From: Lentzea alba
Lineage (GTDB): Bacteria > Actinomycetota > Actinomycetes > Mycobacteriales > Pseudonocardiaceae
Assembly (NCBI RefSeq): GCF_011067745.1
Contig: NZ_JAAMPJ010000005.1
Span: forward strand, 214,955 to 278,954
Direction: 5' to 3'
DNA length: 64,000 bases
Part shown: one piece after another, positions 41,239 to 49,871 of the stretch
How the letters are laid out: each line of letters begins with the position of its first letter
How positions within the stretch are numbered: position 1 is the stretch's first letter
Position numbers and translations under genes: made by a program
The notes under the pieces: generated by a model
Databases searched by the model: none
The model's input: only the letters and a program-made list of their open reading frames with translations
Told to the model about the DNA's origin: nothing

Positions 41239-41861
41239 CGGCGGTCGCCTCCCGACGCGGCAGCGCCAGCCGAGTCGGTTGGCCGCCCGAAGACCAGAAG
41301 GTCGTCGTGCACCTCGCTGTGCCGGATCGGTGTCGCAAGCCGAACTGGAGAGGGCGCCCCAGGCGTTCCCGCAGCCGTCGCACTGGTGCGCAGAACGTCG
41401 CGGACAGGCACACGCAGCAGGGCGATGCGATCGACGTAGCGCAGTCCGGCGTCGTGCGCGGCGCGCACCAGTTGGCCCGCGGGATCAACGAACCGACCAC
41501 CGGAGCGGGCACCACGGGTAATGACGACGAGAACGCCGGCCGGAGTGAGCCGATCCGCCCAGTCAGCCGGACGGAACCAGTCGAAGGTGTGCGGTTCGGC
41601 CGCGACGAGCACGAGGTCGTAGCGGTCAGCATTCGGACTCTCGGGGCACGACCGGGGTCCGGATTCGGACTCGAACGGGCCGCTCCGGCGGTGCCCGTCG
41701 ACCGTGACGACGGACGCGACAACCGTGTGCGTCTGGACGCTGCGGCCAAGTCGGACGACGGTCCAACCCGCTTCGCGGAGTCCGGCGTACGGGCCGTGCT
41801 GGAGCTGACCGCCACCCGCTGTTGCTGACGGCGCGAGGTACGGCCGGACGGTGCGGCGCAC
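41235..41861 (-). CDS. methyltransferase-fold protein without clear motifs
   Basis: About 208 residues from a GTG at 41861; the real start may lie further in. The second half resembles the C-terminal part of its neighbour (DRYDLVLVAAEPHTFDWF, AGVLVVITRGARSGGRF, HSEVHDDLLVFGRP). No SAM-binding glycine motif or catalytic tetrapeptide is visible. It is the first of four tandem overlapping methyltransferase-like genes. Its 5' part overlaps the end of the frameshifted gene upstream, so the boundary is uncertain. Confidence 0.6.
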   Translation of the reverse strand: MRRTVRPYLAPSATAGGGQLQHGPYAGLREAGWTVVRLGRSVQTHTVVASVVTVDGHRRSGPFESESGPRSCPESPNADRYDLVLVAAEPHTFDWFRPADWADRLTPAGVLVVITRGARSGGRFVDPAGQLVRAAHDAGLRYVDRIALLRVPVRDVLRTSATAAGTPGAPSPVRLATPIRHSEVHDDLLVFGRPTDSAGAAASGGDRR

Positions 41862-42659
41862 CGAGCGTCCAGGCGATTCCGGGCATGGGATTGTCGAGCC
41901 ACTTCAGCAGTCTCATCGTGCGCAAGTCGACGATCGCCCGCCAGCGTCCGGGTGTTGCCTCGGCCGCGAGGACCTGTTGCGCGAGCAGGACTGGCGTGGG
42001 CGGCGGCGCTGCTGGCACGCTTTCGGCAGGTCCGATGTCGTGGGTGATTCCACGGACGATGAGCTCAACCCTGCCGCCGGGAGTCTTCACCTCGACGCAG
42101 CGGCACGCGAAGTGCACCGCCCGCCGCTCACCGTCGTCCCGGTTCACGGTCCACGTGGCCAGGTGCTCCGCGCCCTCCGTCGCGTTGACGATGAGCGCCA
42201 GAGCCTTCGCCTCATCCGCGTTCGTCGTCAGCCGCTGGTAGGCGAAGAGCTCAGCGAGGTCGTGCTCGTTCCGCCACTTGTCCGCCCTCGTCCCGTAGAG
42301 CCGGAGCAGATCGTCAGATCGGCTGCTGACGTGCCGCGTGAGGTTGATGTGCCAGGCGCCCGCGGGGGCGGATCTTCGTCCAGCGGTCCCACCCACAGGT
42401 AGACGCCGTGGACCAGACCGCCGTACGCGAGCAGCGGGTGACCGATCACGCGGCGTCTGCCGGTGGTGGTTCGAGCTTCGACCGACTGCCGGCTTTCAAT
42501 CACGCGTGCGGTCACGCCCAGTGCGTCGGCGAGGAAAGGGCCCCGTCCGAGAACTGAACGAAGTGGAACCATGTTCTTCGGGTTGCTGCCGGCAGCCAGC
42601 ACCGTCGGTTCGCACCGACTACCCCCGAACGTCTCGACCAACAACCAGTCAGCCGCCAT
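41626..42659 (-). pseudogene. frameshifted Rv3651-like (DUF5593) gene
   Basis: Two frames together read as one protein. From ATG 42659: ADWLLVETFGGSR, then HPLLAYGGLVHGVYLWVGPL. After a run of five C near 42370, in the other frame: AGAWHINLTRHVSS, TTNADEAKALALIVN, and RAIVDLRTMRLLKWLDNP. This order resembles actinobacterial Rv3651-like sensor proteins with GAF/PAS-like domains. One extra C in that run restores a continuous frame. The tail beyond about 41860 is arginine-rich, overlaps the next gene and is probably not original. It may be the first gene of the element operon. Confidence 0.55.
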
Positions 42660-42804
42660 CGCTCCGTCCCCCCGGTCGAAGATTGGCCTGCTCAGGCAGG
42701 CTATCTCCGCCAAGGGCCCTGCGCTTGGAGCTTCTCCAAGACGCTGATGGCGACGCCCTCGAATCATTCATTCGAGTGAACTCTTTAGTCGGCTTTCCGA
42801 TGCC

Positions 42805-43647
42805 TCACAAAGCAGCGGCTGCCTCCGCGATGAGTTCCATCGACTCGCCGTCGCTGAGCGCCAGGTCCTGCAACGCCGTGAACCGCTGCGACACCTGCTC
42901 GATCTTGGAGGGTTCCTCCACGTACTCGCATCGCGAGAGCGTCTCGAGGTAGACGACGTCGTCGTGCTGGCGATGCGGGAAGCTCAGCCAGGTGAAGGGG
43001 CAGCCCATCGCCGGATACGCCCCCGCCGTCCGTGGCACCACCCGAAGGCTCACGTTCGGCTGATCGCTCACCTCCATGAGACGAAGCAGCTGCGCCTTCA
43101 TGAGCCGCGGCCCACCCACGACGTGGTGCAGCACCGCCTCCGGGAAGACCGCCTCGACCGCCAGCGGATCGTTGCCGCCCGACCGGGACACCCACGACTC
43201 CCGCACACGAGCCATCACCGAGGCCTTCACCGGGTCGGCCCCGTGCCTCGCTGCATCCGTGTAGCCGACGAGTTGGAACACGCTCGGCACCATGTCCGTG
43301 GTGAACGTCCGTAGCAACGTTGCGTCAGCCACGAGGTGAGGGAAGTCCTCCGCCGGATCGAAGATCTCCGGCTCCGGTCGCGTGGTCGCCCTGAGATCCG
43401 CGGCGTGCTGGGACTGAGACATCACGAACTGCCACTCGGGTGTGGGCACCTTGTAGACGTATCCCAACGCCATGATGTCGACCGGCGCGGAAGGCTGCAT
43501 CGCGTTCTCCATCATGGACAACTTGGCGCTGCTGAAACCCACGCGCCCACCCGCCTCGGTGAGACTGAGCTCAAGCTTGTTGCGCCAGCCGGCCAGCTTG
43601 CGCCCGACGGCTCGCTCAAGCGCTGTAGCTCGGAAGTCCTTAGGCAT
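42805..43647 (-). CDS. XRE regulator with DUF5753 domain (first of two)
   Basis: 280 residues. Helix-turn-helix at about 15-70 (WRNKLELSLTEAGGRVGFS, SAKLSMMENAM), then the DUF5753 domain with its signature VPSVFQLVGYTDAARHG and the C-terminal GESMELIAEA. Such proteins usually sit beside a small DUF397 gene in actinomycetes; none is seen here. It follows the small membrane protein gene by 15 bp on the same strand. Role and target unknown. Confidence 0.85.
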   Translation of the reverse strand: MPKDFRATALERAVGRKLAGWRNKLELSLTEAGGRVGFSSAKLSMMENAMQPSAPVDIMALGYVYKVPTPEWQFVMSQSQHAADLRATTRPEPEIFDPAEDFPHLVADATLLRTFTTDMVPSVFQLVGYTDAARHGADPVKASVMARVRESWVSRSGGNDPLAVEAVFPEAVLHHVVGGPRLMKAQLLRLMEVSDQPNVSLRVVPRTAGAYPAMGCPFTWLSFPHRQHDDVVYLETLSRCEYVEEPSKIEQVSQRFTALQDLALSDGESMELIAEAAAAL

Positions 43648-43662
43648 GAGGAGCTTGCCGTC

Positions 43663-44082
43663 TCACGAATTGTTGTGGTCCTGCGAGGACTCATCCGCCG
43701 CAGAAGGATCCTGGCCTGTGGCAGAGACATACAGTCCGGCCTTGAGCGCGTCCTCTCGCCGCTGCATCAGCCACACCTGGTCGAGGAGGAACGTCCCGAG
43801 AGTCATCAGCACCACGAAAAGAGCGCACTCCACCCAGTTCCGTGACGCGGCTGCCCAAAGAAATCCGCTGGTTCCACCAACCACAAGCACGGCAAGGATC
43901 ACGAGTGCCGATGGGCGAGGCAGGTACCGCGGTCCGAACCCGATCCGTCGGTCGACCTCGTCCTGAACCGCTTGCCACAGGTTGCGGTCTTGATGGCGTC
44001 CCTTCTCGATCGCCTCGCTCAGTTGCGTTGCCACAGCCTTCACAGCCGCGGCGTCCAGCACGCGTGTTCCAACTTCGCCCAT
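43663..44082 (-). CDS. small membrane protein between two XRE regulators
   Basis: About 139 residues from the ATG at 44082; a GTG four codons earlier is possible. A helical cytoplasmic N-terminus is followed by two membrane segments (LVILAVLVVGGTSGFLWAA and CALFVVLMTLGTFLLDQVW) and a polar tail. No known family. Placed where a DUF397 partner gene would normally be, between two XRE-DUF5753 genes on the same strand. Confidence 0.6.
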   Translation of the reverse strand: MGEVGTRVLDAAAVKAVATQLSEAIEKGRHQDRNLWQAVQDEVDRRIGFGPRYLPRPSALVILAVLVVGGTSGFLWAAASRNWVECALFVVLMTLGTFLLDQVWLMQRREDALKAGLYVSATGQDPSAADESSQDHNNS

Positions 44083-44123
44083 CACTCGGCTCACTTTCTG
44101 TGTGTCCGGAAGGCCTTTCTCGC

Positions 44124-45023
44124 TTACGACGGCGGAAAGGGCTCGCCCGAATCCTGTTTCACCGCACCATCCGCGCCACCGGCCTCCTGGAGACGCACGC
44201 ACCGACGAGCGATCAGATCCATCGACTCGCCCTCGTCCAGACTCACCTTGTCGAGTGCACAGACGACGTCCTCATAGCCTCCGACAGCCTCCTTCGTTTC
44301 GACGAAGAGGCTTGAGTTCTCGGTCTCCACCCACACCAGCGACTCGTACTTAGGAAACTTCAGCTGCGTGAAAGGTCCTGCGATACCCGCGTGCGCACCA
44401 GCTGCCACAGGCACGACCAAGATCCTGATCTTCGTCCAGTTCGCCATGAACATGAGGCGCTGCAGCTGGCTCAGGTGTTCGTCTGGCCCACCGACTCGAA
44501 GGTCGAGCGCGAGTTCGTGTATGTAGAAGGTGCAGTCCAAGTTGTTGCTGAGCAGTTTCTGCATCTCCTGCAGTACACGCAGCCGCTCCTCCAACTCATC
44601 GACCGACACGGTGGCGGACGCGGTCAGCAGCGCACGCATGTAGTCAGCTGTTCGGAGAAGGACCGGTACCGCGTGCGTGTGCCAGCTGATCAGGGTTTCG
44701 GCCGCGGTGAGCTGGGTGAGGACGGTGCGCGGTCGCACCGGCGCGCATTTGCCGTGCGGCTGCCACCAACCCGACAAGTCTCGCCCCGGAAAGAGTTCGA
44801 GCAGACGATCGCGTTCCTTGGCCTCTACCCGGCAGACACCCAGTACCAGCGCGACTTCGAGGATGGTGACACCTCCCTTGCCGGTCAGCACGTCCGAGAC
44901 CTTGGCCTCGTCCCAGCCCAACACGTCGGCAAGCTCGCGCGCGTTCATCCCAGCGTTCGCGATGGCCGCCCGCATGCCCTCGCCGAACTCGCGACCACGT
45001 GCAGTGGAGATCCTTCTTGGCAT
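44124..45023 (-). CDS. XRE regulator with DUF5753 domain (second of two)
   Basis: 299 residues. Helix-turn-helix at about 15-65 (GMNARELADVLGWDEAK, VSDVLTGKGGVT), then DUF5753 (VPVLLRTADYMRALLTAS) ending GESMDLIARR. Distinct in sequence from the copy at 42805, so the pair is not a recent duplication. It leads the three-gene unit. Its promoter region is bounded by the IS3 element, whose left end lies 129 bp upstream of the start. Confidence 0.85.
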   Translation of the reverse strand: MPRRISTARGREFGEGMRAAIANAGMNARELADVLGWDEAKVSDVLTGKGGVTILEVALVLGVCRVEAKERDRLLELFPGRDLSGWWQPHGKCAPVRPRTVLTQLTAAETLISWHTHAVPVLLRTADYMRALLTASATVSVDELEERLRVLQEMQKLLSNNLDCTFYIHELALDLRVGGPDEHLSQLQRLMFMANWTKIRILVVPVAAGAHAGIAGPFTQLKFPKYESLVWVETENSSLFVETKEAVGGYEDVVCALDKVSLDEGESMDLIARRCVRLQEAGGADGAVKQDSGEPFPPS

Positions 45024-45191
45024 AGCCGAATTCCTTGTTTGCGATGGAGACTGTGGAGAAAGATCTGTTCTCAGTCCTCAGAGGACTCTCGCAACCTGTG
45101 TCGCCGAGTGCTCCAACACGTGCGGTCTCGTGTCGTCGCCTTCGCCGCCCCATGAGGTTCACCCCGAACGGTGGACAGGGGCTTACGAGAT

Positions 45192-46106
45192 TCAGGCAGC
45201 TGCTCGGAGTGACTTCTCATAGTCGCTGGGACTGCGCATCCCGAGCTTGGAGTGCCGCCGCGTACTGTTGTAGAAACGGACCCAATTGTCAACTGCGGCA
45301 ACGAGTTCCGCCTTGGTGGCGTAGACGTGCCGGTAGTAGTGCTCGTGTTTGAACGTCGACCAGAACGACTCCGCAGGGCTGTTGTCCCAGCAAATCCCGG
45401 TCGCGCCCATCGATCGGCGTAGCCCGTGCCGGAAGCACGCTTGCGCTGTCAGATGTGCCGTGTATTCGCCGCCGCGGTCGGAATGCAGGACTGTGCCACG
45501 ACATTCGCCACCTCGGGCCGCCACGGCCGCCTCGATGGCGGTGGTGACCATCTCGGCACCGATGTGCTCGGCGACGCTGTAGCCGAGCACCGTGCGGGAG
45601 TGCCCGTCCCGGATCGCACACAGGAACATATCGCCTTCACCGCAGGTCAGGTACGTGATGTCGGTGAGCCACACGGCGTTGAGCCGGCCCTGGTCGAAGT
45701 CGCGCTCGACAAGATCCGGCGGGAACGATGCGGCCGGATTGGCGATCGTCGTTCTCATTTTGAACGTGCGGGGGCTGATGCCCTCGAGCCCGATCCCGGC
45801 CATGACCTTGGCGACGGTCTTGGCGCTGACCACCTCGCCCTGATCCCGCAACTCCGCGGTGATCCGCGGCGACCCATAGGTGCCGCGGGAGTCCTTGTGC
45901 GCCTGGGTGATCTTCACCTCCAGGTCCGCGCGGCGCTGCAGGCGCGGTGTCAACACCCTTGCCGCACAACGCTTCACGTGTGCGTAGTAGCCGGAGGCGG
46001 ACACCTTCAGTAGTCGCGCCATGCGCCGGACCGCGAACCGTTCGCCCTCGGGCACGGCGGTGCCGGCCACGCCAGCGATGTCATCGGGGCCGGCGTACTT
46101 GGCCAT
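45192..46106 (-). CDS. IS3 transposase OrfB (DDE integrase domain)
   Basis: 304 residues. An N-terminal HTH_21-like helical region (GTYGSPRITAELRDQG) precedes the rve core: D in VWLTDITYL, D in LHSDRGGEY and E in NSPAESFWSTFKHE. ATG 46106 overlaps the OrfA stop by one base (TGATG), which fits translational coupling; IS3 elements also often use a -1 frameshift, not evident here. Confidence 0.93.
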   Translation of the reverse strand: MAKYAGPDDIAGVAGTAVPEGERFAVRRMARLLKVSASGYYAHVKRCAARVLTPRLQRRADLEVKITQAHKDSRGTYGSPRITAELRDQGEVVSAKTVAKVMAGIGLEGISPRTFKMRTTIANPAASFPPDLVERDFDQGRLNAVWLTDITYLTCGEGDMFLCAIRDGHSRTVLGYSVAEHIGAEMVTTAIEAAVAARGGECRGTVLHSDRGGEYTAHLTAQACFRHGLRRSMGATGICWDNSPAESFWSTFKHEHYYRHVYATKAELVAAVDNWVRFYNSTRRHSKLGMRSPSDYEKSLRAAA

Positions 46107-46429
46107 CAGAGCGAACCGGGCCGGTTCTTCTGCATCGCGGCAAAGTACGCCGAAGCTTTTACCAGGAACGCGTTGTCCTTCTCCAGCTCGGAAACCTGCC
46201 TGCGCAACCGCAGCAACTCCGCCCGCTCCGCCGCCTCCAGCGGGTTCTCGCCCTGGACCTCGGCCGCGGCGATCCTGCGCCGCTCGTCTTTGACCCAGAC
46301 ACTCAACATCCCCGCGTCGATCCCCAGCTCACGGGCAACCTCGGTGATCGTGCGGCCGGAATCGATCACACGATGCGCAGCCTCGACCTTGTACTCAGCC
46401 GTGTACGACCGGCGCTTACGAGGAGGCAT
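46106..46429 (-). CDS. IS3 transposase OrfA (HTH)
   Basis: 107 residues. HTH of the Tnp_1 type (SYTAEYKVEAAHRVIDSG, ITEVARELGIDAGMLSVW), then a leucine-zipper-like coiled coil (LLRLRRQVSELEKDNAFLVKA). Typical length for OrfA. Confidence 0.93.
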   Translation of the reverse strand: MPPRKRRSYTAEYKVEAAHRVIDSGRTITEVARELGIDAGMLSVWVKDERRRIAAAEVQGENPLEAAERAELLRLRRQVSELEKDNAFLVKASAYFAAMQKNRPGSL

Positions 46430-46782
46430 ATGGACATCCTTTCAGCAGAACCCTCTGTCCTGCTAACTCGGTGTCCACTGCTCGGGGTGAACCTCACCAA
46501 GCGCTACGTGAACCTTGATCAGCATCCGACACGGCGCCGGCACCCTGCGCCAGAACGGCCCACTGCGGCACTTTGCACAGCTGCCGTTCTCGTCCGGCAG
46601 ATGCTCGTCAACGAGCTCACGCAGTGCCGCAACCAAGCCCGGCACTTCCCGCCTCATGATCGACAGAGTGGATGTCGCATCGCCGTCAGCGGCGACTCGA
46701 GACAGGAGATCAAGGTGATCAACAAGACGCTGACGCAGTTCAGTGAACGTGACCAGGTTGCCCACCATCGATCTCCTTCCGC

Positions 46783-47001
46783 CTAGCTCGCCAGACGCGA
46801 CTGCTCAGCCGCCGCTTCGGGTTCATTGACGACGTCGCCCGAGTAATTCGACAAGGCCAGTCCCACTGCGGCGCGAAACGCGAGGAGCCCTTGTTCTGCT
46901 GCGTTGACTTCCTTGCAGTCCAGCGCAGAGGTGACGATCACGGCCGCTCTGGCCAGGACCGTGGCTTGTGGCAGCGTCAGGTTCACGACAACCGCAACCA
47001 T
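46783..47001 (-). CDS. small hypothetical protein
   Basis: About 72 residues from the ATG at 47001; an earlier in-frame ATG at 47052 is possible. Sequence VNLTLPQATVLARAAVIVTS suggests an amphipathic helix followed by an acidic, alanine-rich tail. No family recognised. Same strand and 14 bp before the IS-split gene, divergent from the XRE-TPR regulator at 47221. Confidence 0.5.
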   Translation of the reverse strand: MVAVVVNLTLPQATVLARAAVIVTSALDCKEVNAAEQGLLAFRAAVGLALSNYSGDVVNEPEAAAEQSRLAS

Positions 47002-47160
47002 CACACCCACCACCCGCCTCGTCTGTTCACATGCACATCGGCGAATGTTCATTCACCGTCAGAAGCAATTTCCAGCAAAGCGGGAACGGCCGTACTTCGA
47101 ACAGAGCATCAAGTGCGCAAACCCGTCGCAGAGCGTGTGCGTTTTGTGGGCATATCACCC

Positions 47161-47191
47161 TTGACCTGCAAGAACAGGCATCGGCTACCGT
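47161..47191 (+). promoter_or_regulatory. candidate promoter of the XRE-TPR regulator
   Basis: TTGACC (47161) and TACCGT (47186), 19-bp spacer, 30 bp before the start codon, which has a GGGAGG ribosome site. The rest of the 219-bp divergent gap shows no gene. Confidence 0.4.
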
Positions 47192-47220
47192 AAGGTGAAG
47201 ATGACCGGGGAGGTACGTCG

Positions 47221-48450
47221 ATGAGCCCCAGACGCGACATGTTCGTCGAAGCGTGCAAGCGGACTGGTTACACGATCGATTCGCTGGCGGCAGCGCTTGG
47301 TGTAGACCGCTCGACTGTCTCGCGCTGGCGCAGAGGACAAACGCCCCAAGCAGCGCAGCGGCTCAAGCTCGCAGAAGCGCTCAGGCTTTCCCTCCCAGAA
47401 CTCGACGAGCTGCTCGAACAGACGGCGCCGCCAACGTCCACCGCACTCTCGATCATCTGGCCGATGCGATCGCCAGCTGAGGGGGACCTCCTCGCACGGC
47501 TGGACCAAACGCGCCTGCTCGTCGACCAGACGCTTTCGAAAGGACTCGGTTCGGTGACACGACTGGAGCTGATCGAGGAACGGATCGGCGACCGGATCGA
47601 CAGCTACACCCACACCCCGCCCGCTGAGGTCCTCGATGAGCTGATGCCGGATCTCCTCGAGGTGCAGCAGCTCGCGGATGAAAGGCAGCCCGCCAGGGTC
47701 CAAGAACGACTGTCCACAGCGACAGCAGTACTCGGACTGCTGAGTGCGGACGCTCTGATGAAGCTCGGAGAGATCGACCGAGCCCGCTACTGGTATGGCA
47801 CTGCTCGTCTTGCAGCCGACGACACCACCAACGGCCGATTGCGGGCACAAGTCCGTGCGCAGGAGACCATGCTGCCGTACTACTACGGACGTCTGCAGCG
47901 CACCGTTTCCCTTGCACAGGAGGCACAAGCGCTGGCCGCCGACACGGTTTGCGGTGCCAGCGCCCTTGCAGCGGCCGCCGAGGGCCGCGCCCTTGCACGG
48001 CTCGGAGACGTCGAAGGCGCCGAGCGGGCCATGGCCACGGCACAGCGCCTCGTCGACCGGCTGGATGAACCGACGACCGACGCCGCGTTCGAGTTCAACG
48101 ACAAGCGGTTGCTGTTGTACCTGTCCGGCACGCTCACCTACCTCGGCGAGTTCGATCGTGCTCGTCACGTCCAGCAAGAGGCACTCGAGCGCTATCGCAG
48201 CGATCCGACGCTCGTCATCGACCCCGCGCTCATCAAGCTCGATCAGGCGGTCGGCGAGGCCATCGATGGCGATATCGACGACGCTTGCACCCTCGCAGTC
48301 GGCACTCTGCTCGACCTGCCTGCAGACCACCGCACTCGCATCGTCCTCAAGCGGGCGACCGATGTCGTACAGGCGATTCCCACGCAGCGGTGGGAACGTC
48401 CTGCGGTCAGTGAACTGCGGGAGCTCGTCGCACCGAAGAGCGGAACCTGA
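47221..48450 (+). CDS. XRE-family regulator with TPR-like region
   Basis: 409 residues. Helix-turn-helix at about 15-60 (GYTIDSLAAALGVDRSTVSR), then an extended helical repeat region (LGEIDRARYWYGTARLA, LGEFDRARHVQQEAL). GGGAGG lies 9 bp before the ATG. It is cotranscribed with the phosphotransferase downstream (TGATG overlap). It resembles the regulator at 4934 in architecture only. It is the first gene of the rightward cassette and its likely regulator. Confidence 0.82.
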   Translation: MSPRRDMFVEACKRTGYTIDSLAAALGVDRSTVSRWRRGQTPQAAQRLKLAEALRLSLPELDELLEQTAPPTSTALSIIWPMRSPAEGDLLARLDQTRLLVDQTLSKGLGSVTRLELIEERIGDRIDSYTHTPPAEVLDELMPDLLEVQQLADERQPARVQERLSTATAVLGLLSADALMKLGEIDRARYWYGTARLAADDTTNGRLRAQVRAQETMLPYYYGRLQRTVSLAQEAQALAADTVCGASALAAAAEGRALARLGDVEGAERAMATAQRLVDRLDEPTTDAAFEFNDKRLLLYLSGTLTYLGEFDRARHVQQEALERYRSDPTLVIDPALIKLDQAVGEAIDGDIDDACTLAVGTLLDLPADHRTRIVLKRATDVVQAIPTQRWERPAVSELRELVAPKSGT

Positions 48451-49358
48451 TGGCGGTGGCCGGCCGCGAGCTGACGCACCTCACCGAGTTCACGTTCAGT
48501 CCGGACCGCACCAAGCTCGTCGCAGTCGAGGCGTGCCTTCGAGCCGGTCTCGACCCCGCGGGCATGGTGCTGCTCAGACACCAGACAAACGCGGTGTACC
48601 AGCTCATCACGACACCGGTCATCGTCAAGGTCGTGCGTCCCGGCATCAAACACACTGAGGACGTCGTCAAACTGGTGCGTTGGCTGGCTGAGCAAAACGT
48701 GCCCACCGTTTCTCTGCTCGACATCGAGCAGCCGATGCATGTGGCCGGCTGCGCGGTCACCCTGTGGCGTTATCTCCCACAGGACCAAGCGGTCTCCGCG
48801 GGAGACATCGCAGAACCACTCTTGTCTTTGCACAGCCTCAAAACGGTGCCGCTTGAGCTGCCCCAGCTGGACGCGCTCAGGATGATCCGACACTCGATCG
48901 ACGCCAGCACCATCGTCTCCGAGAGCGAACGGACAGTGCTGGAAGAGTTCCTCAACGATGTGGCTGCTCGCCTGCGGTTTGTGGAGACGAGCGAACCTCG
49001 TCTCATCCACGGTGACCCCCAGCACCGGAACACGTTGTGGGACAACGATGTTCAGGGAGCGGTCCTGTGCGACTGGGAGAGCGCGGTCTTCGGCCCTGTG
49101 GAATGGGACCTCGTGACGATCGAGGTGCACTGCCGACGGTTCGGGTTCGGTCCAGGGGAATACCACCAGTTCTGCCAGCGGTACGGACGAGATGTCCGCG
49201 AGTGGCAAGGCTATGAGGCCTTCAAGGACCTGCGTGAGCTAAGGATGATCACCACGAATGCACGGAAGTCGGCATCAGGGACCCCACAGGCCACAGAGGT
49301 GCACCGCCGAATCGCTCAGCTGAGCGAGGACGCGAACGCAAGGTGGTACATCCTCTGA
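48450..49358 (+). CDS. aminoglycoside-phosphotransferase-fold kinase
   Basis: 302 residues. Protein-kinase-like APH fold with the catalytic loop LIHGDPQHRNTLWD (H-G-D-x4-N) near residue 188 and the metal-binding LCDWESAVFGP near 205. The N-terminal lobe has IVKVVRPG with a possible ATP-binding lysine. The family phosphorylates aminoglycosides, sugars, choline or other small alcohols; the substrate is unknown. Coupled to the XRE-TPR gene; the Nudix gene is convergent, 16 bp away. Confidence 0.8.
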   Translation: MAVAGRELTHLTEFTFSPDRTKLVAVEACLRAGLDPAGMVLLRHQTNAVYQLITTPVIVKVVRPGIKHTEDVVKLVRWLAEQNVPTVSLLDIEQPMHVAGCAVTLWRYLPQDQAVSAGDIAEPLLSLHSLKTVPLELPQLDALRMIRHSIDASTIVSESERTVLEEFLNDVAARLRFVETSEPRLIHGDPQHRNTLWDNDVQGAVLCDWESAVFGPVEWDLVTIEVHCRRFGFGPGEYHQFCQRYGRDVREWQGYEAFKDLRELRMITTNARKSASGTPQATEVHRRIAQLSEDANARWYIL

Positions 49359-49374
49359 GCACCAGATGAGCCGG

Positions 49375-49850
49375 TCAATCGACCAGCGTCAGCGGCGTAA
49401 AGCTCAGCGCACCCGCGAAAAGGTCATCAAGGATGTTCGGAAGTTGAGCGGGCAGTAGCTTGTCCCTGCACTGGTGGAGCTCGGCTACCGACCACCAACG
49501 ATGTTCGATCAGCCCAGCTTTCTCATTCTCAGTGGACTTGAGCGCGACCTTCGGTGCCGCATCAGTGGTGCAACCGAGGAACACGTGGTCCTCACGGTGG
49601 TGGTCGGTTCCCTTATATCGGAACCTCGATTCACGAATCCACAGCTTGCCAGCCTAGGAAGCACGATGCCGGTCTCCTCGGCAACCTCTCGAAGCGCAGC
49701 GTCGACCAACTCCTCACCATCGTCCACACCGCCACCGGGCAACTCCCACCAGTCGTGGCTGCGGTCGTGCGGGTCACAGGCGTGGACGAGCAGGACGCGG
49801 TCGTTGGCGTCGAGCAACAGCACCCGAGCGCCGATTCGTGGAGTGGACAA
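49375..49850 (-). pseudogene. frameshifted Nudix hydrolase
   Basis: The Nudix box is complete in the first frame ([20 protein letters not shown], followed by ETGI). About 15 residues later the sequence continues in another frame ([19 protein letters not shown], then [13 protein letters not shown], ending FTPLTLVD). One missing base at about 49650-49660 explains this, and adding one base gives a continuous 158-residue protein of usual length. The intact gene would hydrolyse a nucleoside diphosphate derivative. It may be a sequencing error. Confidence 0.75.
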
Positions 49851-49871
49851 CCGGGAAACCTCTCCTCTACC

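Larger units (their letters stand above)
45153..46496 (-). mobile_element. IS3-family insertion sequence, complete
   Basis: 1344 bp. The ends form imperfect inverted repeats (TGAGGTTCACCCCGAACGG at the left, TGAGGTTCACCCCGAGCAG in complement at the right), and CCA flanks both ends as a 3-bp target duplication. It carries orfA and orfB with a complete DDE set, so it could still be active. It interrupts a small gene. Confidence 0.92.
45071..46768 (-). pseudogene. small hypothetical gene split by the IS3 element
   Basis: Removing the IS and one CCA copy joins 46768-46500 to 45152-45071 into a single frame of 351 bp, 116 residues plus stop. It reads MVGNLVTFTELRQRLVDHLD at the start, CAKCRSGPFWRRV in the middle and RHRLRESSED at the end. 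In the present state the frame runs into the IS end after LIKVHVALG. No family is recognised; the CAKC motif hints at a metal site. It follows the small gene at 46783 by 14 bp. Confidence 0.75.

Noticed and set aside
41626..42659. Programmed -1 ribosomal frameshift in the Rv3651-like gene.
   Set aside because: The site is a plain C run without the usual slippery heptamer or an obvious downstream stem, so an indel is the simpler explanation.
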